Of a stretch of 29,632 nt of DNA, positions 7,412-14,466 are shown in pieces (position 1 is the stretch's first letter; every line of letters starts with the position of its first letter). The position numbers and the translations under genes are program-made. Below the pieces are notes generated by a model that searched no databases, was not told the DNA's origin, and saw only the letters and a program-made list of their open reading frames with translations. The stretch lies in the NCBI GenBank assembly GCA_041651295.1, contig JBAZJN010000012.1:1-29632 (forward strand), in the 5' to 3' direction. The DNA is from JBAZJN01 sp041651295. GTDB taxonomy: Bacteria; Patescibacteriota; UBA1384; XYA2-FULL-43-10; CAINNR01.

Positions 7412-7830
7412 TTTTCCGAATATCGATTGAAGAGGTTGAATACATTGCTCATCGCAGCGCCAGAAATATGATGACATGGGACGAGCCGATTCCCGATTTT
7501 TCCACTCGTTATCCCAATGTTCTTGAAAGCTGTCTGGCAGTGCCGTTCCAATCGTTTGGCCGCAAAGATCTGTACTCGACTTTCATCAAGAAAGCGGCAA
7601 TTTTGTTTTATTTAATGATCAAAAATCATCCATTTGAGAACGGAAACAAACGACTAGCAGTGACGACACTTTTAATGTTTTTACGAAAAAATGGCAAGTG
7701 GCTGACAGTCGACAATCAAGAACTTTACAATTTTGCCGTTTGGGTTGCATCCTCTCCCGCTGAGTTCCGCGAGGAAATACTGGCTGCCACCGAAAAATTC
7801 GTCAAAAAAAATTTAGTGAACAAAAAATAA
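7408..7830 (+). CDS. doc: Fic/Doc family toxin (death-on-curing type)
   Basis: The product is 140 residues, close to phage P1 Doc (126). The active-site loop is HPFENGNKR (about residues 73-81). The NKR ending, rather than GNGR, is the Doc form. Doc proteins are kinases that phosphorylate elongation factor Tu and so stop translation, instead of AMPylating like most Fic proteins. The following AVTTLLMFLRKNG matches the Doc helix after the loop. ATG 7408 overlaps the antitoxin stop. No inhibitory helix is seen inside the protein, as expected when inhibition comes from a separate antitoxin. It is intact and probably functional. Confidence 0.82.
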   Translation: MIFRISIEEVEYIAHRSARNMMTWDEPIPDFSTRYPNVLESCLAVPFQSFGRKDLYSTFIKKAAILFYLMIKNHPFENGNKRLAVTTLLMFLRKNGKWLTVDNQELYNFAVWVASSPAEFREEILAATEKFVKKNLVNKK

Positions 7831-7838
7831 GATCGAAA

Positions 7839-8552
7839 ATGGGTATCGTTGAACTAAAAAATAATGTTGCTGCGATAAGTAATTTTTGTCTCGATTTAAT
7901 TTTCCCTAAGACTTGTGTTAATTGTGGCAAGTTTGGGAGTTTTGTTTGCAATGATTGTTTGAGCAAAATTAAACCAATCAAGACTCAGGTTTGCCCGAAG
8001 TGCGGGAAAATATCCGATTTAGGCAAATGGTGTTCCGGATGCAAAGGAAAATCAAACCTGGCTGGCATTATCGTCGGCGCCGCATATCGATCCGGACCAA
8101 CAAAAGAAATGATTCATTATTTGAAATACAATTCAGTCAAAGAGTTAGCCAGACCGTTGGCCGACCTTCTGATCGACCAGCTTATCGAAGAGGAATTATC
8201 AAACAAAGTAATTGTTGCAAGCGTGCCACTGCACAAAAAACGGTACCTCGAGCGGGGATACAACCAGTCGGAAATCATAGCCAAAATTGTTGTCGCCAAG
8301 CTTGGATTAAACTATCAAAACCTATTAGTCCGCAAGAAATATACTGAGTCACAAGTAAAGTTGAAAGGTGGTGCACGCCGAAGTAATTTAACTGGCGCTT
8401 TCGCCGTTCTTGATCCAGTCAGTATCAAAGGCAAAACAATACTTCTAATCGATGATGTCTCGACCACGGGCTCGACTTTGGAAGAGTGCGCAAGAGTTCT
8501 GCGTGCGGCAGGAGCCATGCGAATCTATGGTCTAGTGATAGCCAGGGGATGA
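7839..8552 (+). CDS. comF: ComF family phosphoribosyltransferase-like protein
   Basis: The product is 237 residues. The N-terminal part has a double zinc ribbon: CVNC and CNDC (about 26-41), then CPKC and CSGC (about 52-70). The C-terminal half is a type I PRTase fold, with the PRPP loop LLIDDVSTTGST (about 200-212) and the preceding SQVKLKGGARRSNLTGAF typical of ComF/GntX. ComFC proteins help incoming single-stranded DNA to be used in natural transformation, which CPR bacteria plausibly rely on. The start is 8 nt after the toxin stop, so it may be read from the toxin-antitoxin promoter. A decayed second copy of its 3' end lies at 10989-11068. Confidence 0.88.
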   Translation: MGIVELKNNVAAISNFCLDLIFPKTCVNCGKFGSFVCNDCLSKIKPIKTQVCPKCGKISDLGKWCSGCKGKSNLAGIIVGAAYRSGPTKEMIHYLKYNSVKELARPLADLLIDQLIEEELSNKVIVASVPLHKKRYLERGYNQSEIIAKIVVAKLGLNYQNLLVRKKYTESQVKLKGGARRSNLTGAFAVLDPVSIKGKTILLIDDVSTTGSTLEECARVLRAAGAMRIYGLVIARG

Positions 8553-8554
8553 CT

Positions 8555-9496
8555 CTACCTAAAATTAATTTTGTCTTTGATAATATAGAGCGGCCTGTTT
8601 TGCGTTTCGGTATAAATTCTTCCGACATATTCACCGAGAATTCCCAGTGCGATTAAAATCAGGCCGGAGGTCAGGGCAATTACCGAAATTAGCAACAAAA
8701 TTAAATACAAATTTCCCGCCATAACCGAACGGAAAATTATTACACCGATCCCACCAAGAAAGCCGACGATGAACAATATAAAACCGGCGTACGAGATCAA
8801 TTTAAGTGAGAAATTTGAGAAAGAGGTTATGGCGTGTAGCGAGAGTTTCAACATTTTCCCGAAAGAATATTTGGTTTTGCCATGGTGTCTTTTGTCGCGG
8901 TTAAAAAAGACTGAAGTCTGACTAAAGCCAATCCAAGGGACTAAACCGCGGATAAAACGTGATTTTTCCGGCATTTTTGATAACTCACTTGCGACTTTTT
9001 TATCAATTAGGCGGAAGTCGCCAGTATTAGCCGGAATTTTTATTTCAGTTATAGAAACCAAAATTTTGTAAAAGATGGAAGCGGTTATTTTTTTAAACCA
9101 AGAATCTTTTCTCGCTCGCCTGACGGCGTAAACAACCTCGTATCCCCCGAGCCATTTGCTAACCAGAGAAGGTATCAATTCCGGCGGGTCCTGAAGATCG
9201 CTATCGATAATAACCGTTGCATCGCCCGAGCTATTGTCAATGCCGGCGGTAATGGCAATCTGGTGGCCAAAGTTTCTAGAAAAAATGAGCACTTTTGTTT
9301 GCTTGTCTTTTTTACTGATTTGTTCGAGTTTTCCCACCGATCCGTCCGAACTCCCGTCATCAATGAAAATAATTTCATGCTTATATTTTTTGACCGACTT
9401 TTTTAAGCGAGAGTAAAAAGAAGCGATATTTTCGGTTTCATTATAAACCGGAGCAACAATGCTTAACTTGAAATTGGTTTTATTTCTTTTCTTCAT
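8555..9496 (-). CDS. GT2 glycosyltransferase, DPM1/GtrB-like, membrane anchored
   Basis: The product is 313 residues from ATG 9496 (MKKRNKTNFKLSIVAPVYNE), overlapping the end of the upstream gene by 17 nt. Earlier in-frame starts exist but would extend further into that gene. The GT-A fold shows SIVAPVYNE, the nucleotide-binding DDGSSDGS (about 45-52), the metal-binding DSDLQDPPEL (about 97-106) and GDFRLIDKK. Two C-terminal helices (about 235-257 and 268-300) place it with polyprenyl-phosphate sugar transferases of the DPM1/GtrB/ArnC group. These charge undecaprenyl phosphate with a sugar. The adjacent polytopic protein would then use that donor on the outer face. The comF and GT2 stop codons nearly touch (8552/8555), so the genes converge with no terminator between them. 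Confidence 0.88.
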   Translation of the reverse strand: MKKRNKTNFKLSIVAPVYNETENIASFYSRLKKSVKKYKHEIIFIDDGSSDGSVGKLEQISKKDKQTKVLIFSRNFGHQIAITAGIDNSSGDATVIIDSDLQDPPELIPSLVSKWLGGYEVVYAVRRARKDSWFKKITASIFYKILVSITEIKIPANTGDFRLIDKKVASELSKMPEKSRFIRGLVPWIGFSQTSVFFNRDKRHHGKTKYSFGKMLKLSLHAITSFSNFSLKLISYAGFILFIVGFLGGIGVIIFRSVMAGNLYLILLLISVIALTSGLILIALGILGEYVGRIYTETQNRPLYIIKDKINFR

Positions 9497-10970
9497 TATT
9501 GTTTTTAAAATATACTTCAGAAATATCATCTTCATAGACTTTTTTCCAATCGGGGCTGGCAATTAGATATTCCAAAAGGGCATTTGTTCCGATTTTTTGG
9601 TCAAATAAATTCAAGACGTAGAGATCCAGAGGAGAATTTTTTTCCGGTTTTTTGAGCAAAACATAGGAAATTTGATATTGCTCGAGCTTGCTTCTTGTAT
9701 AGATTCTGTCTTGCGAGTAGAAATTATTATATTCTTCCAAAATCGAAGTTTTTCCATTAATTAACTTTTCCGGTCCCCGACCATCGATAAATATTTTAAG
9801 TTCGGGATGCGACCAGACAAGGAAACCGCCCCAGTCATAATTATTGAAAAACAAGCCTTTTTTCGGATGGTTTTTAGCAATAAAATCCGCGGCCTTAACC
9901 GGGTATCCTAGCACCGGCAACCCCAGCGATTTGTCATAACTAGGCCTAAAGCTATAAAAAACTTCGGCAGACAAGGCCAAAACAATCATGACGGAAAATG
10001 TTAATGCCAGTTTTTTGAAAACCAGGCCGGGCTTAACAGATTTGTCGAAGGAAGTGATTGCTCTGGCAACAATCGGCGCAGCCAATATGGCAAAAATCGG
10101 AAATTGCCGGATGTAACGGACTCCCAAATAGCCGTAGATCACCAGCATTATTGCTTCAAAATATCTTATTTTGCGCTGGTATTTGTCAATTGTGAAAGCG
10201 AAAAGCAAGACGGAAAGCGGAATATAAATTGTTAAAATCTTTGACATCCAGGGAAAACTTGCGATCGATGTCCATTCCTGAATGTGGTCCCGATAGTAAC
10301 TGCCGCCATAATTAATTAAGAGTTTGAAGTAATCAAAACCGTATGGATTGATAATCACCGGAATTATTAGCGAACAGGCGACAATGGCGTAATTTATCAG
10401 ATTTTCTTTGATCTTTTTCCCGTCGAAAAGATCGAGTTCCAACAGCAAAATTGCCGGCAGTAAAGTTATATACCCGCCGTGGAGATTGTTGAGAATAATG
10501 GAAAAAAAGAAATATAAATAAGCCCGTTCTTTGGGATTTTTAATAAATAATTTTATGTAAAGCAAAACTACCAGAGCAAAAACCAAAATGTATTGAACTC
10601 TGATGCCGAAATTAGTTGCCTGAGGTAAGAGAATAAAAATCAGCAGGAATATCACCGCCGCCTTGTTTGGCAGGTATTTTTGGATTATTTTGTATAACAA
10701 CCAAACAGTAATGATCAAAAGCCCGGCGAATAAAACAAATAAGCCGATAAATCCAAAATATTTGTCTATCTCGTAAAGAACGATGTTTGAAAGCCATTCG
10801 TGATCCGGTCTCTCCAGCATCGCGAAGTGATTGTAGCCGATAAAAGTCGTAACCAAGGATTTTTTCTCGACAATTTCTTTTCCGAGATAAAGATGCCAAC
10901 CCAAATCGGGGTCGAGAAAGAAACTTCTGGTTAAAATAGTCGCAATTAGTATAGATAAGATCAAAAACAT
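9480..10970 (-). CDS. Polytopic membrane protein resembling GT-C glycosyltransferases
   Basis: The product is about 496 residues. I chose ATG 10970 over TTG 10976. It has about 10 hydrophobic segments through residue 355, then a soluble C-terminal region of about 130 residues containing IFIDGRGPEKL. Just after the first helix is DPDLGWHLYLGKEI followed by PDHEWLS. The acidic pair in a first extracytoplasmic loop is the usual feature of GT-C enzymes that use polyprenyl-phosphate sugars. Together with the GT2 enzyme it overlaps, it probably transfers sugar to a surface glycan or protein. The exact acceptor cannot be told. The putative promoter and N-terminus abut the comF remnant. Confidence 0.65.
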   Translation of the reverse strand: MFLILSILIATILTRSFFLDPDLGWHLYLGKEIVEKKSLVTTFIGYNHFAMLERPDHEWLSNIVLYEIDKYFGFIGLFVLFAGLLIITVWLLYKIIQKYLPNKAAVIFLLIFILLPQATNFGIRVQYILVFALVVLLYIKLFIKNPKERAYLYFFFSIILNNLHGGYITLLPAILLLELDLFDGKKIKENLINYAIVACSLIIPVIINPYGFDYFKLLINYGGSYYRDHIQEWTSIASFPWMSKILTIYIPLSVLLFAFTIDKYQRKIRYFEAIMLVIYGYLGVRYIRQFPIFAILAAPIVARAITSFDKSVKPGLVFKKLALTFSVMIVLALSAEVFYSFRPSYDKSLGLPVLGYPVKAADFIAKNHPKKGLFFNNYDWGGFLVWSHPELKIFIDGRGPEKLINGKTSILEEYNNFYSQDRIYTRSKLEQYQISYVLLKKPEKNSPLDLYVLNLFDQKIGTNALLEYLIASPDWKKVYEDDISEVYFKNNNEEKK

Positions 10971-10988
10971 GGACAAAGCTTAACACGC

Positions 10989-11068
10989 AGTTTGGGAAGA
11001 TTGCAATAAAAGTTTTGCGTGCGACAGGAGCCAGGCGAATCTACGGCCTCGTTGTAGTCCGGTGCTAA
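10989..11068 (+). pseudogene. Decayed 3' end of a second comF copy
   Basis: The last 18 codons read VLRATGARRIYGLVVVRC-stop and align with the end of intact comF (VLRAAGAMRIYGLVIARG). At the DNA level the match extends upstream through TTTGG, AAGA and TGC. There it shows a net gain of about 2 nt and an in-frame TAA, so the reading frame is broken. Upstream of about 10989 the similarity stops, where the membrane-protein gene begins on the other strand. It is therefore a relic left after duplication, or after insertion of the two glycosyltransferase genes. Confidence 0.75.
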
Positions 11069-11070
11069 AC

Positions 11071-11100
11071 AAAAAATCTGCAATCTCTTGCAGACTTTTT
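11071..11100 (-). terminator. Intrinsic terminator downstream of the tRNA-Ser pair (usable in both directions)
   Basis: TCTGCAA (11077-11083) pairs perfectly with TTGCAGA (11088-11094) around a 4-nt loop. A six-A run lies on the left (T6 on the minus strand) and CTTTTT on the right. On the minus strand it ends the tRNA transcript directly after the CCA end. On the plus strand it would serve the former comF copy. Confidence 0.8.
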
Positions 11101-11189
11101 GGCGGAGAGGGCGAGATTCGAACTCGCGAGACCATTGCTGGCCTTCCGGTTTTCAAGACCGGTGCACTCAACCACTATGCGACCTCTCC
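11100..11189 (-). tRNA. tRNA-Ser (anticodon UGA)
   Basis: The gene is 90 nt. The acceptor stem GGAGAGG (11189-11183) pairs with CCTCTCC, then discriminator G and an encoded CCA (11102-11100). The anticodon arm is CCGGT-CTTGAAA-ACCGG, so the anticodon is TGA, reading UCN codons. The long variable arm and the T-loop with TTCGAAT are typical of bacterial class II tRNA-Ser. It forms a pair with the next tRNA. Confidence 0.93.
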
Positions 11190-11202
11190 AAACCTAAAAT
11201 TC

Positions 11203-11295
11203 TGGCGGAAGGTGAGGGATTCGAACCCTCGTGGCGGCTTTTAGACCACCGACGGTTTAGCAAACCGTTCCCTTAAGCCACTCGGGCAACCTTCC
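11203..11295 (-). tRNA. tRNA-Ser (anticodon GCU)
   Basis: The gene is 93 nt. The acceptor stem GGAAGGT begins at 11295 and pairs with ACCTTCC, followed by G and an encoded CCA (11205-11203). The anticodon arm is ACGGT-TTGCTAA-ACCGT, giving anticodon GCT for AGC/AGU. The long variable arm confirms class II. It is 13 nt upstream of tRNA-Ser(UGA) and shares one transcript with it. Confidence 0.93.
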
Positions 11296-11308
11296 AAGTT
11301 TCTATCAG

Positions 11309-11337
11309 ATTCTAGCATTTTTGAGTCTGAATAACAA
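11309..11337 (-). promoter_or_regulatory. Promoter of the tRNA-Ser pair
   Basis: On the minus strand, -35 TTGTTA (11337-11332) and -10 TAGAAT (11314-11309) are 17 bp apart, with a start near 11302. It is back-to-back with the dnaA promoter: only 5 bp separate the two -35 boxes. Confidence 0.65.
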
Positions 11338-11342
11338 TGTTC

Positions 11343-11371
11343 TTGACAGTCGACGGTTTGCTTGTTACGTT
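11343..11371 (+). promoter_or_regulatory. Promoter of dnaA
   Basis: The -35 TTGACA (11343-11348) and -10 TACGTT (11366-11371) are 17 bp apart, with an extended TG-n element just before the -10 (11363-11365). The start would be near 11378. I see no cluster of DnaA boxes (TTATNCACA) around it, so autoregulation or a nearby origin is not supported. Confidence 0.65.
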
Positions 11372-11423
11372 CAGATGGCTGAAAGGTGCACAATACTCGC
11401 TCGCGAAAGGAGCGAATACAAAG

Positions 11424-12797
11424 ATGCAGACAAAAATAACTGCGGAAAGTCTTTGGGATCAAGTTCTACCGCTCCTGCGGGAGCGCGTGGGTCAGGCGAC
11501 GGTGGATGCCGTGCTCCGCGGCGCCAGCCCGGCGCAGTACGACGGTTCGACCTTCGTTCTCTCCGTGCCCAACGACTTCATCCGCCGCATGCTCGAGGAA
11601 CGCCATCGACCGCTGATCCGCGCCTGCCTGGAGGAAGTGGCCCACCAACCGGTGGCACTGCGGATAGACGTAGTCGACGGTTCCCGACCGCCGATGAAGA
11701 TCTTCGAACGGCCGATCACTGCCCCCGCCCAGCCCCCACGGCCCGCCGCCCATGAGATCTTGGAGACCACGCCCCTCAACGATCGTTACACCTTCGACAA
11801 CTTCGTCGTCGCCGACTGCAATCGCTTCGCCCATGCGGCCGCACAGCAAGTCTGCCGCAACCCCGGGCGCAGCTACAATCCACTCTTTATCCACAGCAAG
11901 GCCGGCCTGGGCAAGACCCACTTGATGCAGGCTATCGGTCACCAGATCCGCGAGCAGCACCGTGGTGTCGAGGTCGTCTACATCTCGGCCGAGAACTTCG
12001 TCAACCAGCTCATCTCGGCCATCCGCGACAACCGAACGGCCGAGTTCCGCCGCCGCTACCGCTACGTCGATGTCTGGCTGGTGGACGATATACAGTTCAT
12101 CGCGGCGATTGACGGTCCCGCCTCCGAAGAGGAGTTTTTCCACACTTTCAACACCCTGTGTATCAATGACAAGCAGGTGGTGATCGCCTCGGACGCGCCG
12201 CCGCGCCAGTTACAGATCATGAACGATCGCCTGCGCAGCCGCCTGGAGATGGGCATCCTCGCGGATTTGCGTGTACCGGACGTTGAGACCCGGGTCGCCA
12301 TTCTCGAAAAGAAGGCTGAAGCGGAGCAGGTCTACATCCCGCGCGATATCCTGGAGTACCTGGCCAAGAAGATCGAGTCGAACATCCGAGTGCTTGAGGG
12401 AGCGTTTCTGAAGCTCTGCGCTGACCTGTCGCTCAACAAACGCACGCTGACCATCCCGCTGATCGATGAGTTGGTCGGCGACTACTCGACCTGCATCGAC
12501 AGCAGGCAAGTGAGCATGAACGAGATCGTCAGTAGTGTCAGCGAGCGCTTCAACTGTTCGGTCAAGGACCTCACGGGGCCCAAACGCAGCAAGGACATCG
12601 CCTGGCCACGCCAGGTGGCAGTCTACCTCGCCCGCGAACTCACTGACCATTCGCTCTCGGACATCGGCAACTTCTTCGGCGGTCGCGACCACTCCACTAT
12701 TCTCTACGCCTATAACAAGGTGGTCGAGTTGGTCGGCGAGGACGAGAAGACGTTGTGGCTGATGAATGACATGAAGGCCCAGATCCGCAACCACTAG
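11424..12797 (+). CDS. dnaA: Chromosomal replication initiator DnaA
   Basis: The product is 457 residues from ATG 11424, with AAAGGAG 11 nt upstream. An upstream in-frame start at 11337 would begin before the promoter -10. Domain I (about 1-85) is followed by a short linker. The AAA+ domain has Walker A SKAGLGKT (158-165), Walker B WLVDDIQF (218-225), EEEFFHTFN, arginine-finger region NDRLRSRLEMG and sensor II NIRVLEGAF. Domain IV (about 360-457) has the DNA-binding helices PRQVAVYLAREL and GGRDHST. Two things are odd. The first Gly of Walker A (usually GGVGLGKT) is Ser. The gene is also far GC-richer than its neighbours, suggesting replacement by a foreign dnaA. It stands alone between tRNA genes and a small membrane protein; dnaN and an origin are not adjacent. 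Confidence 0.95.
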   Translation: MQTKITAESLWDQVLPLLRERVGQATVDAVLRGASPAQYDGSTFVLSVPNDFIRRMLEERHRPLIRACLEEVAHQPVALRIDVVDGSRPPMKIFERPITAPAQPPRPAAHEILETTPLNDRYTFDNFVVADCNRFAHAAAQQVCRNPGRSYNPLFIHSKAGLGKTHLMQAIGHQIREQHRGVEVVYISAENFVNQLISAIRDNRTAEFRRRYRYVDVWLVDDIQFIAAIDGPASEEEFFHTFNTLCINDKQVVIASDAPPRQLQIMNDRLRSRLEMGILADLRVPDVETRVAILEKKAEAEQVYIPRDILEYLAKKIESNIRVLEGAFLKLCADLSLNKRTLTIPLIDELVGDYSTCIDSRQVSMNEIVSSVSERFNCSVKDLTGPKRSKDIAWPRQVAVYLARELTDHSLSDIGNFFGGRDHSTILYAYNKVVELVGEDEKTLWLMNDMKAQIRNH

Positions 12798-12813
12798 TCG
12801 TGGTGAGCAGTAC

Positions 12814-12839
12814 CCGCCCAGCGTACCGGGCGGTTTTTT
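12814..12839 (+). terminator. Intrinsic terminator of dnaA
   Basis: CCGCCC (12814-12819) pairs with GGGCGG (12828-12833) and is followed by six T. A weaker stem, CCAC/GTGG, surrounds the stop codon just upstream. Confidence 0.85.
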
Positions 12840-12923
12840 CTTTCTCTGGACTAATCATCAAATAATTGCTAATCTTTAGTTAGGTCAAATAGTTGGCCAA
12901 TGTTGGTAATAAGGGAGGGAATC

Positions 12924-13424
12924 ATGGTGGAAAAAAAAGAAAAGATTGAGATAAATCCTTCTGATAAGCCGGTTTTGTACTGGCAAGCGATAGATTTTGA
13001 GTCGCACGAAAAGCCATCCGGCTGGTCGGCAATGGTTATTTTGGTCGCAATTATTCTGGCCGCAATCTTTGTCTGGATGCGTCTTTGGCTGGCTGTCGGA
13101 GTCGTCATCGCCGCCGCTTTTGCCCTAATTAGCCAGGCGAACTCGAGAGGAAGAAAACGAAGCTATGCGCTATATGACCAAGGCGTTACTGTTGACGATA
13201 AGGTTTATGCATTTGATCAATTCAAATCGTTTTGGATTTTTCCATACCAGGAACGGTTCATCGTCCGATTCGAGCTGCTAAGACGTTTTTCTTTGCCACT
13301 TGAAATGCCGATCGAGGATGAAAACCCTGAGCAAATCCGACTGTTCTTATCCAAACATTTGCCGGAAGCCGAGGATCGGGGCGAGGATATTTCAGATACA
13401 ATCAATCGTTGGATAAAATTTTAA
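12924..13424 (+). CDS. Membrane protein with two helices and a PH-like C-terminal domain
   Basis: The product is 166 residues. ATG 12924 has GGGAGG 6 nt upstream; an earlier in-frame start at 12900 lacks this. A short charged N-terminus (KPVLYWQAIDFESHEKPSG) precedes two helices (about 35-52 and 54-72), then the basic NSRGRKRSYALYDQGV. The C-terminal 85 residues read as strands plus a final helix (PEQIRLFLSKHL), like small bacterial PH-type domains. I do not recognise a named family. Codon usage is AT-leaning like the bulk of the genome, unlike dnaA just upstream. It may be read together with the tRNA-Arg that follows at 13470. Confidence 0.6.
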   Translation: MVEKKEKIEINPSDKPVLYWQAIDFESHEKPSGWSAMVILVAIILAAIFVWMRLWLAVGVVIAAAFALISQANSRGRKRSYALYDQGVTVDDKVYAFDQFKSFWIFPYQERFIVRFELLRRFSLPLEMPIEDENPEQIRLFLSKHLPEAEDRGEDISDTINRWIKF

Positions 13425-13469
13425 ATAGCTGCTAGCTAATAGCTGTCAGCTGATAGCTTGATTTTATAT

Positions 13470-13545
13470 GCCCGCGTAGCTCAGTGGATAGAGCGTCCGG
13501 TTGCGGTCCGGAAGGTCGTTGGTCCGATTCCAATCGCGGGTACCA
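13470..13545 (+). tRNA. tRNA-Arg (anticodon GCG)
   Basis: The gene is 76 nt with all arms in the right size: acceptor GCCCGCG/CGCGGGT, D arm GCTC-AGTGGATA-GAGC, anticodon arm TCCGG-TTGCGGT-CCGGA, T arm GTTGG-TCCGATT-CCAAT, then A and an encoded CCA. The anticodon is GCG, reading CGC and CGU. Bacteria normally use ACG edited to ICG for this box, so GCG is unusual. The T-loop has C at position 55 where nearly all tRNAs have T. The first acceptor pair is G-T. Confidence 0.9.
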
Positions 13546-13592
13546 AGAATCATCTGATAATTTGTAACTTATAACTTGATTATGCTTATAAG

Positions 13593-13617
13593 GTCACCCC
13601 CGCGGGTTGACTTTTTT
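13593..13617 (+). terminator. Terminator after tRNA-Arg, overlapping the next promoter
   Basis: GTCACCCC (13593-13600) pairs with GGGTTGAC (13604-13611) with one mismatch and a 3-nt loop, followed by six T (13612-13617). The end of the stem and the T-run are the -35 box of the promoter at 13607-13635. Confidence 0.65.
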
Positions 13618-13635
13618 GTTAGAGTATGCTATAGT
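13607..13635 (+). promoter_or_regulatory. Strong promoter driving the large structured RNA unit
   Basis: The -35 TTGACT (13607-13612) and -10 TATAGT (13630-13635) are exactly 17 bp apart. The start would be at about 13642, leading straight into the hairpin-rich region. Confidence 0.75.
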
Positions 13636-13945
13636 GCGTTGTTATAAGAGATGAAGTAGCATCTTAACAAATTAGCGCCGTTATTCCTGCCAGCAGACTG
13701 GACTTAATTCAAGTCATTAAGCTTAGTCTGCTGGTAGGAAGAAACGGCCAGCACCCGTCTTGGTAACACGTTGCCTATTATGGCATTAGATGTAATTCGC
13801 ACAAAAGCGTGTTGCCTCGTAGCCCGTGAACGGGCATTGACGTAGACGTATCCCCTCGTATGCTTAATGTGCAGCGATCAAAGGGGAAAACGCCCACACG
13901 GGCAGTGGTAATGGGCCAAGCCTAAACCACAAAGGGAGCTTCACG

Positions 13946-14443
13946 ATGAGCAAGACCAACCACGACATCCTCCCGGAACATGCGGAGGAAGCACTCCTGG
14001 CCGTTGTGCGGCCAGGAGTGGCGAGCCTCTACGAGGAGGCCGCGAAGGGGGGGGCTAACCTGGGGGAGATCCTACAAGCGATGAGGGAGCAATCCCGAAT
14101 CGCTCACAGAGTAGAGACGGGGGTGTCTGCCAAAGCGTGGCTGGCGGAGACCCTACTTGGGGAGGTGGTCTGGCTGATGTGGGCCAGAACCTTCAGGGGG
14201 AAGATAACACTCTGGTGGTTGGGGAGCCGCCAGGCCGCAGGCTATGCCTGCAGCCATTACCCACGCCGCTTGCCAGCAGTGATCCGTCGCATTTTGAATG
14301 CGACGGGAACAGGGGAAAAGTGGAGAAGCCTCAAGTGGGGGAACGCCAACCTCCCTCGACACGGAGTCGAGGGAGGAGCAACGGTCCAGGGGGTGAAAGC
14401 AGATGTTGTCCGCCTGTGGGACAATATACAGACAACGGAGTGA
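13946..14443 (+). CDS. Possible ORF inside the structured RNA unit (165 residues, doubtful)
   Basis: ATG 13946 follows GGGAG 10 nt upstream and opens 165 codons. The first 80 residues (MSKTNHDILPEHAEEALLAV and on) look like plausible amphipathic helices. The rest is Trp/Arg/Gly-rich and protein-unlike. Several perfect hairpins, with stems of 10-11 bp, lie inside the frame, including at 14000-14022, 14284-14306 and 14351-14376. That is hard to reconcile with ordinary coding sequence. Either the RNA carries a short translated segment or the frame is open because the sequence is GC-rich. No family is recognised. Confidence 0.3.
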   Translation: MSKTNHDILPEHAEEALLAVVRPGVASLYEEAAKGGANLGEILQAMREQSRIAHRVETGVSAKAWLAETLLGEVVWLMWARTFRGKITLWWLGSRQAAGYACSHYPRRLPAVIRRILNATGTGEKWRSLKWGNANLPRHGVEGGATVQGVKADVVRLWDNIQTTE

Positions 14444-14466
14444 CGGGCGATAACACGCACTACTAA

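Noticed and set aside
11337..11423. N-terminal extension of dnaA to the in-frame start at 11337
   Set aside because: It would place the start before the -10 box. A good ribosome binding site and the conserved domain I begin at 11424.
11466..12794. Long open frames on the minus strand opposite dnaA
   Set aside because: They mirror GC-rich dnaA codons, have no ribosome binding sites and give no family resemblance.
14137..14466. Second plus-strand ORF within the large RNA unit
   Set aside because: It is Gly/Arg/Pro-rich, lacks a ribosome binding site, and is explained by GC-rich hairpins.
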